Under the pieces are notes generated by a model. It was not told the origin of the DNA, ran no database searches, and worked only from the letters and a program-made list of their open reading frames with translations. Shown one piece after another: positions 9,920-20,404 of a stretch of DNA of 31,116 nt. The DNA lies in assembly GCA_905250885.1 (NCBI GenBank), contig CAJNOQ010001478.1, forward strand, positions 1-31,116, read 5' to 3'. The first letter of the stretch is position 1. Every line of letters starts with the position of its first letter. The translations under genes and the position numbers were made by a program. This DNA comes from Didymodactylos carnosus. Taxonomy: Eukaryota; Rotifera; Eurotatoria; Philodinida; Philodinidae.

Positions 9920-10509
9920 TCAGGTTAAAAAATAGGCCAAAACAGGGATTTTTGAATATAATACTGCAACTCCTTCTCCTTTGGAGATACTGAAGGAGTT
10001 TCACAAAAGCGTTTTTTGCCTTTGTACATAGCACCATTGAAAACAACACATCTGAAAACCTATAAAAAGAGTGTTTATAGACTTTACACTGCTTCTAAAA
10101 CAACCGTAGTACTTCAACTCTAGCATTCCGTTATATCGAATTTTTTCTCAGAAAAACTTACAAATCACACATCATTTGATACAGTTTTATGCGCTTATTC
10201 TGCATATGTTATTGTTTTTTAATAAAAGTGTTTCTGGACCGAGATAAATAGATTCTACCTTAAAAAACCAAGGGTTTTTAAAAACTCAATAACTCAGTCC
10301 AGGATAACTTGCATTATTTTGCTCTAACAATGTAGATGTATCATAAGTAAAACAACATTTTGCAAAGTTTCATCAAATTTAAAGCTTCGAAAAAATTCGC
10401 AAACTAATATTACTGAGTGTATCTTTTAGGAAACAGCAAAAATAGAAAAGTAATTTTCTGTGGCTCCGGTGTCAAAATTAAAATTTTTTTTATGAATTGG
10501 TAGACCGAA
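9920..10509. other. intergenic sequence, no gene seen
   Basis: A 65-codon open frame on the minus strand (9852-10049) overlaps the tandem repeat and has no coding features. No RNA gene or terminal repeat was recognised. Confidence 0.4.
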
Positions 10510-10743
10510 ATGTCTAGCTTCAGAATATGTATAGCTTTTTTAACAAAAGTGTTTCTAGTTGCTATAATAACGCTGTATCTATCTCACACGGCAAGAAAAA
10601 AACCGTCTAAAAAATCGCCCACTAGAAAACTTCCACGAAAAAGCATACTAAAAAAGCGTCGACAACAAATGAGTCCACAAAAATTCATCCAAATAAAATC
10701 ATTAAATGATAACATAGTATTTAAGTGCATATTGCATAGATGA
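10510..10743 (+). CDS. hypothetical small basic protein, doubtful
   Basis: This 77-codon open frame encodes a hydrophobic N-terminal segment (about residues 6-24, signal- or membrane-like) followed by a very basic stretch (KKPSKKSPTRKLPRKSILKK, about 30-49). I do not recognise it. The basic part is built from the same degenerate CGTC-CACTAAAAAGC-like units that recur in non-coding sequence at 10905-11002, so the frame may be a by-product of the repeat. There is no visible intron, start-adjacent splice acceptor or nearby partner gene. Confidence 0.15.
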   Translation: MSSFRICIAFLTKVFLVAIITLYLSHTARKKPSKKSPTRKLPRKSILKKRRQQMSPQKFIQIKSLNDNIVFKCILHR

Positions 10744-11018
10744 ATCGTTCCACTGCACTAGCTTAACTCAGAAACGAGTGATTTTTTGCTATAATGGGTC
10801 AATCCAGCAGGTCAGCCATGCTTCCAAAGAATAGTGCGGTCAAAACTGAGTTAAATATTATTTGCAAATCTCTTCAAATTTCGTTTTTTCATGTGACTAA
10901 AAACATAAGAAAAAATTCATCTACGAAAAAGCGTTCAGCAGAAAACGTCCAGTAAAAAGCATACCATGATGTGAAGAAAAAACCGTCCACTAAAAAGCGT
11001 CAACTTTTGGACGCTTTT
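10595..11018. repeat. two clusters of degenerate GTCCACTAAAAAGC units ending in a hairpin
   Basis: Short units resembling CGTCCACTAAAAAGCGT recur at about 10597-10665 and 10905-11002. The last unit forms a perfect 9-bp stem: AAAAGCGTC (10993-11001), an 8-nt loop, and GACGCTTTT (11010-11018). No function is evident. Confidence 0.5.
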
Positions 11019-11587
11019 CTTTTTGCCGTACGGCAGCTAAGTTTTTTCACCAAATTTTGGCTATGTGTTTTCCGATGAATTAGAACCGTGAAACCAAAAA
11101 TTTTTATACCATTAAATAGAGCAAGTATCAGTGTATATTTGACACTATTTCAATCTCAGAAGAGCGCGCTTTCAATTTTTTCCCTGATGTCCACTTGATT
11201 GTTCACTGTGTGACTGAATAAAAATCAAACTTTTCAAGTCTTACTTCGAGTTAGGAAAAGGATTTTTTTATCTCGAACTATAGAAAACTCATTTGATGTA
11301 TAAAATCAGTTTCCTTCATGGTTCATGAAGGAAATATAAATTCACGTGTCTAATCTAAAAGAATTACGGTTAAAAATCAAACTATCTTTAGTGGTAATAA
11401 AGAAATGCGTGACACGTAAAAAGCAATATTAATAACATCCGTCGATAATTCAGTGATAGATCTTCGAGAATCTCATCAAATTATATAAGAACTAAGATTA
11501 GAGTCATGTTAATAATAATTAAGTTACTACTGATTTGAGCTTTATTCGTGTGGGCTACAAACGGAAATATGTCCATTAAAAAGCTAA
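11019..11587. other. intergenic sequence with one perfect short hairpin
   Basis: No gene is seen. TTTCCTTCATG (11310-11320) and CATGAAGGAAA (11324-11334) form a perfect 11-bp stem over a 3-nt loop. Nothing else is recognisable. Confidence 0.55.
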
Positions 11588-11920
11588 AATCTTAGAAGAC
11601 CAAGTTCCTTGATTTGAATGAGAAACGTTTTGCAAACAACTCCAACGTATAGAACAAACGCGATGCCCCTGACCTTCCCAAAATATTTTTTTATCAAACT
11701 GTATTCAACTGGCGTAACGTGAAACTGTTAAAACAAATAAAATTAATAAATCATGAAGGATGTGTTTTCAGGGCGTTTCGCCAATTGCATACTGTTTGAT
11801 AAAAAGATATCGTGGGAAGGTCTTGAACATCTCATTCGTTCAGAAACGTTTGTTCTATACTACGGGGTTGTTTGAAAAACGCTTCTCATTCAAATCAGGG
11901 AACTTGGTTTTCTAGGATTT
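11588..11920. mobile_element. foldback element, about 333 bp
   Basis: The left arm (about 11588-11717) and the right arm (about 11779-11920) are inverted copies. Both contain ACCAAGTTCC, GATTTGAATGAGAA, TATAGAACAAACG, CCTTCCCA and TTTTTATCAAAC in the same order. The central spacer is about 60 bp. The right arm has about 10 extra bases relative to the left. There is no ORF, and I could not see a clear target-site duplication, so the superfamily is open. A hairpin MITE is the likeliest reading. Confidence 0.75.
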
Positions 11921-11976
11921 GGGCGTCTCAGAGGCCCGGGTTACGAGGAATTCGGATGGAATCTTTATATACACTA

Positions 11977-13011
11977 CACTGTAAAAAATAAAGTGCTACA
12001 AAATATATTTTTCTATAAAGCGCATGGCTAAACATGGCTCTTTCAGGTATTAAGAAAATAAATCACTTTTGATCTGCTGTAAACTAGGGCACTTCGTGAA
12101 GAAACGGGCTTTCAAAGTGATTGCAAAGAGGACATTTTTAAAAATGTATAGTAGAAAGATGCATTTGAAGTGACCCAATAGAAAACACTGTGACAAACAG
12201 TGTGATATGAAGCATTTTTTTTGAACAGACACATTTTAAAGTCATGTTGGAATACTACGAGTATATATATAGGAAGAATACCCCGACTTGCGGCTACCGT
12301 TACCGGTGTAGGGTGATGCCGAATGTAAGTTTCAATAACTCGATATCTTCCCTGCAGTTGACAAGCTTTTGAATTGGTCACCGATCTCGTTACTATTCAT
12401 CAACCACAGCTCTGGACAGAAGGCTAGCCTGACGCAGAGTTCTTTCGCCCAATTACTTGAACCATACACACCTCACTAACCACGTACAAGCCACGAGGAC
12501 TAGCCGGAGCAGCTGTATTGTACGTCACAACGTAGTGAGTATACTGTCAGACGGGTGATCCGAGGCACTGAGACATAAGTAACTTGCCCAGCGTTATTAC
12601 ATGACTTTGCTGGCGCCGAGGTTCGAACATAGTACCTTTGAAGTACGTGACGAATAATATAACCATTAAGCCATGCCGTTGTTTTGAGACTGGTACTAAG
12701 AATAGTTCCATGGTTCAAAGGAACCAAAAATTAACAAAATTAGAAAATCATATTTATAAGTTCAAAATCAAATATAATGAAATTCGACAAATGTCGTTCG
12801 AAAAGTGGCTTAGAGAAGAGCATTTTCAATGTTTACTTATGTTGTTCAATTTGGTTTACTTTTCAAGTGACCACTGGGGAGCGCTTTGCAAGTGATTTTC
12901 TTTAAACCACTTTTTAAAATGTTCGCCAGTCAAACACTTCAGAAGCACGGCAAAACAAGATCGCTACAAATAGGATCAGTACCACTGGGGAGCGCTTTCT
13001 TTTTTACGGTG
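11977..13011. mobile_element. terminal-inverted-repeat element of about 1 kb, superfamily unknown
   Basis: The left end CACTGTAAAAAATAAAGTG (11977-11995) matches the right end on the opposite strand, CACCGTAAAAAAGAAAGCG, at 16 of 19 positions. Near the right end, CCACTGGGGAGCGCTTT occurs twice (12871-12887 and 12982-12998), 111 bp apart. The flanks tacacta and tacggta match at only 5 of 7 bases, so a target duplication is not established. No transposase is seen. A SINE-like sequence lies inside. The short open frames here (12050-12381, 12500-12727, 12638-12895, 12886-13083) show no coding features. Confidence 0.5.
12262..12675 (-). mobile_element. tRNA-derived SINE-like element
   Basis: On the minus strand the head carries a perfect pol III A-box, TGGCTTAATGG (12673-12663). 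About 34 nt further on is a B-box-like GTTCGAACC (12628-12620). The T-stem does not pair well, so this is not a working tRNA gene. Next comes GGGCAAGTTACTTATGTCTC and CAGTGCCTCGG (12589-12560), which resembles the conserved central domain of CORE/MIR-type SINEs. The left end on the plus strand runs into a TATATATATA tract (about 12260-12270) that could be the tail. The segment is clearly richer in GC than its surroundings. Both end points are approximate. Confidence 0.6.
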
Positions 13012-13013
13012 TA

Positions 13014-14087
13014 CGGTAGATTAGAAACCCATTCAGTTATTGAAATCATTTCTCCAATGCGTTTCAGCTATTATGATCGATAAGAGAAGTCGAAAAAAAC
13101 TAAGATGGATTCATTAGAATATTGTGAGCTAAATAATGCTACTTTATGCGTGTATTTATCAATAAACGTTAATTCATGTAGCTGCAGATTTATCAAAATA
13201 CAGTTAATCAAAAATTATTACTTGATATGGTAAATCCCTCATCTTAACCAGTAACATTATTATCTAGAATTAAAATCGGTTATTTATAAAAGCATTACAA
13301 CATGATGAATTAAATTTTCTTATCAAGCAGCATGACGAAGATGATATTGATTGGTGTATTTTATAATGGAATGAACTCCTTTAAATTCAACTAAATAGCA
13401 ATCAACATGACAACAAATTGATGAACAAAGAAGGTGCTATTTGATGACTTTTAAACAAAATTAAATTTTGAAAATAAATATCAAGTTATTTGAATGCAAA
13501 TGTACATTCTAAAAAAAAGAAAATATTCTTTTTACAGAATTCAAAAACAAAAAGGTTTCAATTTTGGAAACTATTTTAAGGTTTAGTACGGAACCTCTAT
13601 ATTATTCTGTTCAAAAAAGGTTTCATGTTGTTCTCTAATTGCAAGAATAACAAGAATAAGTAAAGGGAGTCCTTTTTCAAACTATTTATAAATCGATAGA
13701 TATGACTATAGAATATAAAAATTAAATTAAATTTGATCCGCCAATAAAAATATTGTTAAACATTCATCTTTTGAAATGTTCACCATCGCATATCAAACAC
13801 CTTGTTCAGACGATAACAAATAATTAAGATTCACTTTTAACTATAATTTTGTATTAAAGATGTTAACTAATTAGAAGACTATAATCATCTTCACACTACT
13901 AAGGCCATTATACGCAACTTTAATTAGTGAATATTGTTATTCAGTCTTTGAAAGCAAATAGTAAGACAATAAAGCTGAACGAAATAGAAAAAATGAATGA
14001 CTTATTAAATTTATTTATTATGGTCTCTACATGATCTAAGACGGTATACTGAAGTGTGAACACAATCAATTGGAATAACCAGAGTAG
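13014..14087. other. intergenic AT-rich sequence, no gene seen
   Basis: No coding-like stretch, RNA gene or clear repeat. Small fragments such as the reading frame near 13330-13400 do not extend. Confidence 0.45.
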
Positions 14088-14269
14088 ACATGCATCGGTT
14101 AATTCGGTTATTGTCGGTTAACCAATGAAGATCCATCAATAATTGATATCAATTATGTTTCTAACCGATAGGTTTTGAGTAAGAATTTTTTAAAAGTTTT
14201 GTATGAGAAATATTTTTCTAAATGAGAAACGGACTCAGTTATTTCCGGTTTAATCGGACTGATGCATGT
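14088..14269. repeat. short inverted-repeat element (possible MITE), 182 bp
   Basis: ACATGCATC (14088-14096) and GATGCATGT (14261-14269) are perfect inverted ends, followed inward by related CGGTTAAT/CGATTAAA sequence. Several CGGTTA motifs (14097-14120) and TTAAACCGG on the opposite strand (near 14250) look like subterminal repeats. No target duplication is visible. Confidence 0.4.
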
Positions 14270-15830
14270 TGCTTAAACAAAAGACTATGAAATCATAAAC
14301 GAACATAAAAATCCCTAACTGGGCTAATTCAATGTAATTTCTGTCTTTAGAAATACTAATAACTGTGCTGTCAATTTTTCTAACTTTTTCTTATCAATTT
14401 AGCGTTTCATACAAATCTTGGCTTTGAAAATACAAATATATATTTTTTTTGAACAAGTTTCTTTTTATTTTCTGACATACAATACTTTGAAAATTCTAAA
14501 ACATTTCTGGTTTTGGGACTAAGCTACAGAACTTTTCTGAATTTACTTACTTATCACGGAAAATTCTTAGGTTTTGTAAAAAAAAACCTTTTCTTACAGT
14601 GTATAGCGTGCGTTTGACAGAACAAAAAAGGGTGTTGGTTTTTTACTGTTATTTTTTGGCTCAATAGACTTTTAACTTCATTCTAACAGAATGAATTACG
14701 GACTACATTCTGGTTGCATGAATAAATGATATTTCTTTTGCTTGATTATTTAATTCTATTATAAATATTTTTGATTCTAATATCTGATAAGCAGAATATA
14801 TTTTTAGTCTGAATTACTAGAATATTCTTTCAGCTAGTTTTATGTTTGTTGTAATCGTAGCTACACAATGTTACGTTTTCTACAATTTTCTGAGGCTGTT
14901 TTACTGTATAGATATTATTTTTATATAGCAATTATGTTATCCTTTACCGCAGTAGTCTAAGAGAACATAGACTACGCCAGTTTATTGAAGATCAAAGATA
15001 TTTTCTATATAAATTAATTATATTTGCATATGTAGAAAATAAAAAAGAGAATCTCCGCTTTTGAAGTTAATTTGTTTAATTAAATTTTTGATAATTATAC
15101 TTTAGTAGTAGTGAAAATCAAGGCTCGATTGGCACGATATTTTTCCTATTAGAGAATTTAGAACCTGAGGCTTTTTTTCTTTACAAATAAATAATAGATT
15201 TATGAATTTTGTCTTGCAATTTTCTTCCTCAATTAACTCGACCGATCATACTTATTATAGAGACAATTACAAACAATTTATTCAATATATGTACAACTAC
15301 AAAACTTTAGAAGAATTATAGACTGAGATGCCTACATTTATTAGGTAATGGACTAGTGAATATATGTCAGAACCTTTCTACTATTTTGCTAAACTTTAAC
15401 TTATATGTACACACAACATATACACGCGCATGGAACAGCAAATTACGCCAATTTCTTATCATTCAAACAAGTGCATAAAAACATATCAGAGGCTATGGAT
15501 TATCTATATCGTTAAATAAATAATAATTTTATTCGTCTATTTATTTTTATTAAATGTGACAAAAATAAAGAAGAACAGTACTATTGCAATTCTATTTAAT
15601 AACAGAAAGAGAAAGAATATCGTTATTGAGCACATTAATTTAATGTAAAATTGCATTGAGAAATCTTGATAGTGAACGAAATGAAAGAATTAAAACGTTG
15701 ACGTTTATCCTTTATTATAAATCGTTATATTGATGATGTACATGAAATATTTTTTTTGATTGTCAGTTTTGGAAAGTCGTACGAAGATGAGATTTTGGTA
15801 TTCTATTCATTATAAAAAAAGAAAGATTAA
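14270..15830. other. intergenic AT-rich sequence, no gene seen
   Basis: Long homopolymeric A and T stretches with no coding-like stretch. Nothing recognisable. Confidence 0.45.
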
Positions 15831-16519
15831 GCGTACTTCAACCCTCTTCTCTCTCTTTTTTCATCTTCTTCATAAATCGAGTACGAAAGTTCAATTGGGT
15901 TCAAATTCATACCAAAAATAGTACATCGAAAGGAAAAACCGATATAGTTTTGCCTAGAATTTTTTGACATGTTCGTCTATAGGTTTACTAGAAAACTCTG
16001 GTTTTCACTGAAGTACATTACGGCACCCCTCTCACTCCATAAACTTCATCCGATCGGGTTCAAAAGTTTACTCCAGATACCTGAGACGATATCTTAGAAG
16101 AATAACTCTCCTTTTTCAGTCCTGATTTTCTTTCCGAGTTAGTGGGTTTTCAAAATCCAAATTCTAGATTTCACCTAGAGTTTGTGCCAGTTTTTCTTAT
16201 ATCGTGAGAAGAAAAGCTCAAAAACGAAAAAGAAAAACAATGGTTCCACGATATTGCCTTAGATATTTGTAGAAAATTCTTGAACCCGATTAGATGAAGT
16301 TTATGGAGTGAGAGGTGAGCCGTAATGTACTTCAATGAAAACCAGAGTTTTCTACCAAACCTATAGAAGAACATGCCAGAAAATTCAAGGCAAAACTATA
16401 TCGATTTTCTTTTTCGATGTACCATTTTTGTTATGAATTTGAACTCAATCGGACCTTCGTTCTCGATTTACAAAGAAGATGAAAAATGGGGGAGGGGAGG
16501 GAGAAGAAAGAGAATACTC
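15831..16519. mobile_element. foldback element, about 690 bp, possibly TTAA-flanked
   Basis: The left arm (about 15831-16100) and the right arm (about 16250-16519) are long inverted copies. Shared blocks, in order, include TTTTTTCATCTTCTT, GTTCAAATTCAT, GATATAGTTTTGCC, GAAAACTCTGGTTTTCA, GAAGTACATTACGGC and CTCTCACTCCATAAACTTC. The spacer is about 150 bp. TTAA lies directly outside both ends (15827-15830 and 16520-16523), as in piggyBac-type insertions. In DNA this AT-rich that may be chance. The open frames at 16171-16374 (minus) and 16373-16600 (plus) fall within or across the arms and are not genes. Confidence 0.75.
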
Positions 16520-16523
16520 TTAA

Positions 16524-17764
16524 AAATGACGAAACAAAATTCAATAAATTGTTTACGAAAGACATTTTATAAATTGAGCATTTTTCTATTCAATCAATAA
16601 TTATAATTTGACAGTTCCGTACTCACTTATTTTTTGAGTCGTTTTAATAACATGCAAAACGAATATTCCTGAAGAATATTAACGTCTCATTAGTCTCTAA
16701 GTATGTGTGATAAAGATAACAAAAAGCTGAAATCTCTCCATATCGATGAAATGTTACGCTGAACTATTTTTGTGTGTTTTTCCTGTTACTTATACTCATT
16801 ATACATCATATCGTATAACTTAGCTCAGCAGTAGAGATATTTGATCATTTATAATAAATTATTCTAGATACTATTTTTGTATACATAAATCACGGCATCA
16901 TTCTTATTACTTGTTGATAACAGATCAATAATTCATAGATAGTTTTTCTATACAGATAAAATAATATCGTAATATACGGCAATCTTATATAGTAGTATAT
17001 ATAGACGTAGCGTTTAAAAAACGTACGAAAATTTAATATAAGGATAATTTTTTGGATGATAACAGTTTAACCTATAGAAACTATGGGTGTACACAAAAGA
17101 AGATAACTATTTCAAAACAATGAATTTTGATACGTTTTTTTCCTAATTATAATAAGCTGTCACAACATATATGATGTGTAACATTTGTTCGAGTAACACA
17201 TAAAAACCTGTTTAAGACACCTATCTCATATGATATATGCAAAGATATTGATTATTTTTTTTATTATAAGTGTCCGATCAATGTTGTATATCGCAGAATC
17301 ATCAACAATAATCATCTGTTGCTTCAATAAAAACACAAGAACCATGGTATATTGCATTTGTTTATACTGTTTTTTACTCATATGAATGTAAAAATAATAC
17401 TCAAGTTTGTAAAAAAATAAACATATTTTTTCTTACTAAAATAGCGATAAATTCAACTTAATTAATCAACGAATTAATGTCAGTTTTAATTGACATACAT
17501 AGTTAGAGCACAACTGATAAACATGCCAAAACATAAGGTGTATTCTAGAGAGAATAAGATAGAAAATGATTCTATTCGAATAGAAAAAAGAAAACAAAAA
17601 AAGACGAAGAATGTATTATAGACATAAAAAAAAAAAAAAAAAATGAGAAAAGAAAAAAAAAATTGATGTACTCTCGTTTGCTTGAGAAACATGTTATATT
17701 CTTAAAAATGAACAGACTTTATCATCATTATAGGTTTTTGTTAATTTGAACATCATCAACAAGA
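16524..17764. other. intergenic AT-rich sequence upstream of the GPCR gene
   Basis: No gene is seen. An A-rich tract (17626-17662) lies about 100 nt before the GPCR start. An AG acceptor-like site (tcattatag, ending 17733) lies 31 nt before the ATG, but it lacks a strong pyrimidine tract. Confidence 0.45.
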
Positions 17765-20404
17765 ATGAATGTTAGTAGTCATATTAATAATAGTGAAATA
17801 ATTACAGAAATATCATGGATTCCTACACCATTTACCGATCGTTTATTATCAATTTATTCTTTACTATTAATTATTATTGGCACACCATGTAATATATTAT
17901 GTGTATGTATTTATTTTCAAAAACGTAATCGTTCAAGTTCAATAAAAACAATTTTTGGTTATTTAGCACTATTAGATTGTATTACATTATATACGTTTAA
18001 TTTAAATTATGTTTATCGTGAATTTTATACTAAACACTATCAACATGATGATGATGATAGAAATGGAATGATATTAATTAAAAAAAATTTAGAAGAATAT
18101 TCATTAACTATTTGCCGATTATTATCCTATACCGGTTGGTATTATTTTTTTCTTTTTTTTTTGTTTTCTTTTTCATTCTTTTTATTTTTTATTTTTATAT
18201 TTGGTTTTCCTTCTCTTAAGAAAATATTTTAAAATGATATAGAAATATTTAAAACAACATTTTGATCATCTTTTAAAAATCTAGAAAAATCTAATATTTT
18301 TTAGATTGGTGAACAGTTTGTCCATTTTTTCGTATGACTAGTGCGTGTTTGAAAATACATCTATTTTCATACGTTTTGGTTTTGTTAATAGGCAAAACAG
18401 ATGGATTAATTGATTTTAAATTATATATTCTGTTGTTTCCACATATGTATGTATTCTATTTTCGGATAGTAATTCTTTCAATATGAACTAAATAACTTGA
18501 TACTATAGATAACTCATCGAAAGAAAATATTAAAAAAACAATATATATATATATATATTTAATACAATATTATGTATATATTTATTTTAAAATATTCGTT
18601 GAGTACATATGGAAATTATTTTGAAATTGCGTTGTTGTCGTTTTTTCAAACATAAACAAATATTACGTTAAAAAACTGATTACTCTTCTAAATCTTGAAG
18701 ATGTGTGTGTGTGTGACACTAACAGATTCGACGTTTAATATTTCAAAAAATGCCAATTCTTTATAATATACCAATTTTTATATTGTATTTGTTCTTGCCT
18801 TCTTAGACAAACGACAGAAGATCATTTAAACATTAAGAATAAAGCTGGTTAGATTAGCCTCTTTGAAGCTAATTAAATGTATAACTTCTCTAGCTAGTCA
18901 GATCAAAAACTATAGCATAAGAAACTATTCATATATTTTGTGACTTTAAACAGAGTCAGTTTCCACTAAAATTTGAGCGAACAACGGTATAGTAGCAATG
19001 TGTTCTAATGACAGAACCACGTTAAAATCATTTGTACAATACATTAATAGCTCTAATAAATGATAAAATATTGAATTTAAGATATTCTTTGCGTCCAACT
19101 TCTAGAGTAATGCCCGTTTCAGATACTCATCATAAACATTTAAGTCCATTAGACATGTCCAGCTTTAGGATAGCCTTCCTGCCATGACAATGATCATTAG
19201 AACTAAGCCTAACCAACCACAAGAGCTCTAACTATAAGATACTCTCAATAACTGGTTTGTAAAACAGAATCCATATCAATCTCAGACACACCCTTCATCT
19301 ATTTTAAGATAGTTTACACAATATTTTTAGATAGTATCTAGAACAAATTTAAGACAGTCTCCAGAGTAGAAGAACTATATTTTTGGTGAAATCGCTAAGG
19401 ATTCAAGTATAGAACTATTCTTTTTCTAACCTTCGAATTATCTGGAGAAGTTAGATAAAAATAAATAAAAAAAAAATGGAAGATAATAGTAGAAATAAAA
19501 TTTCATCAATATTTTGAAAAAAAATCTATATTTTTATTTTTAATGATTTTTATTTATTTTTTTCTTCATTTTAATAGCTTTTACTATACTTCAAACATCC
19601 TCATGGATACTTGCCTTTGGTTCTATTAATCGTTATTTATTAATAAAACAATTGGGTTATTTTAAATTTATTTGTAAACGTAGTTATACTATTATCATTT
19701 GTTTAATTATTACTTTTACATTTCTTGTTTCAAATGTCCATATATTAGTTCTGAATGGTTATAATGATAATATAACGAATAACAGTACAACAATAATTGT
19801 CCAATGTTATAAAAATATTAACTATCCAAATTATATGATATATTATCAACGTTTTCATTTATTTATCTATAGTATATTACCAAGTATTTTTTTACTTATA
19901 TTTAATACACTTTTAATACGTACAATATTTCAAAGTAAACGTCGTCTAGTTAAACATAAAAAATCATCTTTAATATTATATTATAATAATAATGGATATT
20001 CAACAATATCACCACAATTAATTCCATCAAATAAAGAAATAACTTCAAAATGGTCATTAAGACGAAAAAGTTCGAGTATAAAAAATATTAAAACAATATC
20101 TACAACACGTTTATTAAATCATGGTCATAGTCGAAAATTAACATTATCATTAATATTTATTACAATATCATTTTTTATATTAACCTTTCCATCTACTCTT
20201 CTATTTTCCTATATTCGTTTAAAAATACATAATTTATCTTATCGACGTACAATAACATTATTTTTTACCAATTTATCAACAACAACACATGCCATACGAT
20301 TTTTTATCTATTTTGTTTGTTCAATTGATTTTAGAAATGATTTTTTTCAATTAATTTGTTTATATTTTAAACAGCATAAAATTAAACAAAATAATCTACA
20401 TTGA
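17765..20404 (+). CDS. class A (rhodopsin-like) G protein-coupled receptor
   Basis: Two exons, 17765-18134 and 19578-20404, join in frame (phase 1) to 398 aa. The N-terminus has two N-glycosylation sequons (N2 and N8). TM1 has N43 in the 1.50 position, and TM2 has LALLD with D71 at 2.50. C117 begins TM3 and C200 lies in the second extracellular loop, the usual disulfide pair. TM3 ends with N141-R142-Y143 in place of DRY. C117 and R142 are exactly 25 residues apart, which confirms the splice. TM5 has P225, TM6 has P328, and the third intracellular loop is long and basic. TM7 ends RFFIY (364-368), so N and P of the NPxxY motif are replaced by R and F. This resembles the large orphan neuropeptide-type receptor families of rotifers; the ligand is unknown. 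The donor, gttggt, is weak. Confidence 0.85.
18135..19577 (+). other. long intron of the GPCR gene (1443 nt)
   Basis: It runs from gttggt to ttttaatag. It opens with a T-rich run (about 18141-18200) and contains a (TA)9 tract (18541-18558) and a short TG run (18704-18715). I found no inserted gene or inverted ends. It is about twenty times longer than the typical 55-71-nt introns in this window. Confidence 0.75.

Noticed and set aside
12600..12675. Functional tRNA gene on the minus strand
   Set aside because: The A- and B-boxes are good but the T-stem pairs poorly and no acceptor stem forms; SINE-like sequence continues downstream.
13503..14604. Second element with TACACTGTAA-like ends (tacattctaaaaaaaag and, inverted, TACACTGTAAGAAAAGG)
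   Set aside because: Only low-complexity A-rich matches, no target duplication and no shared interior with the element at 11977-13011.
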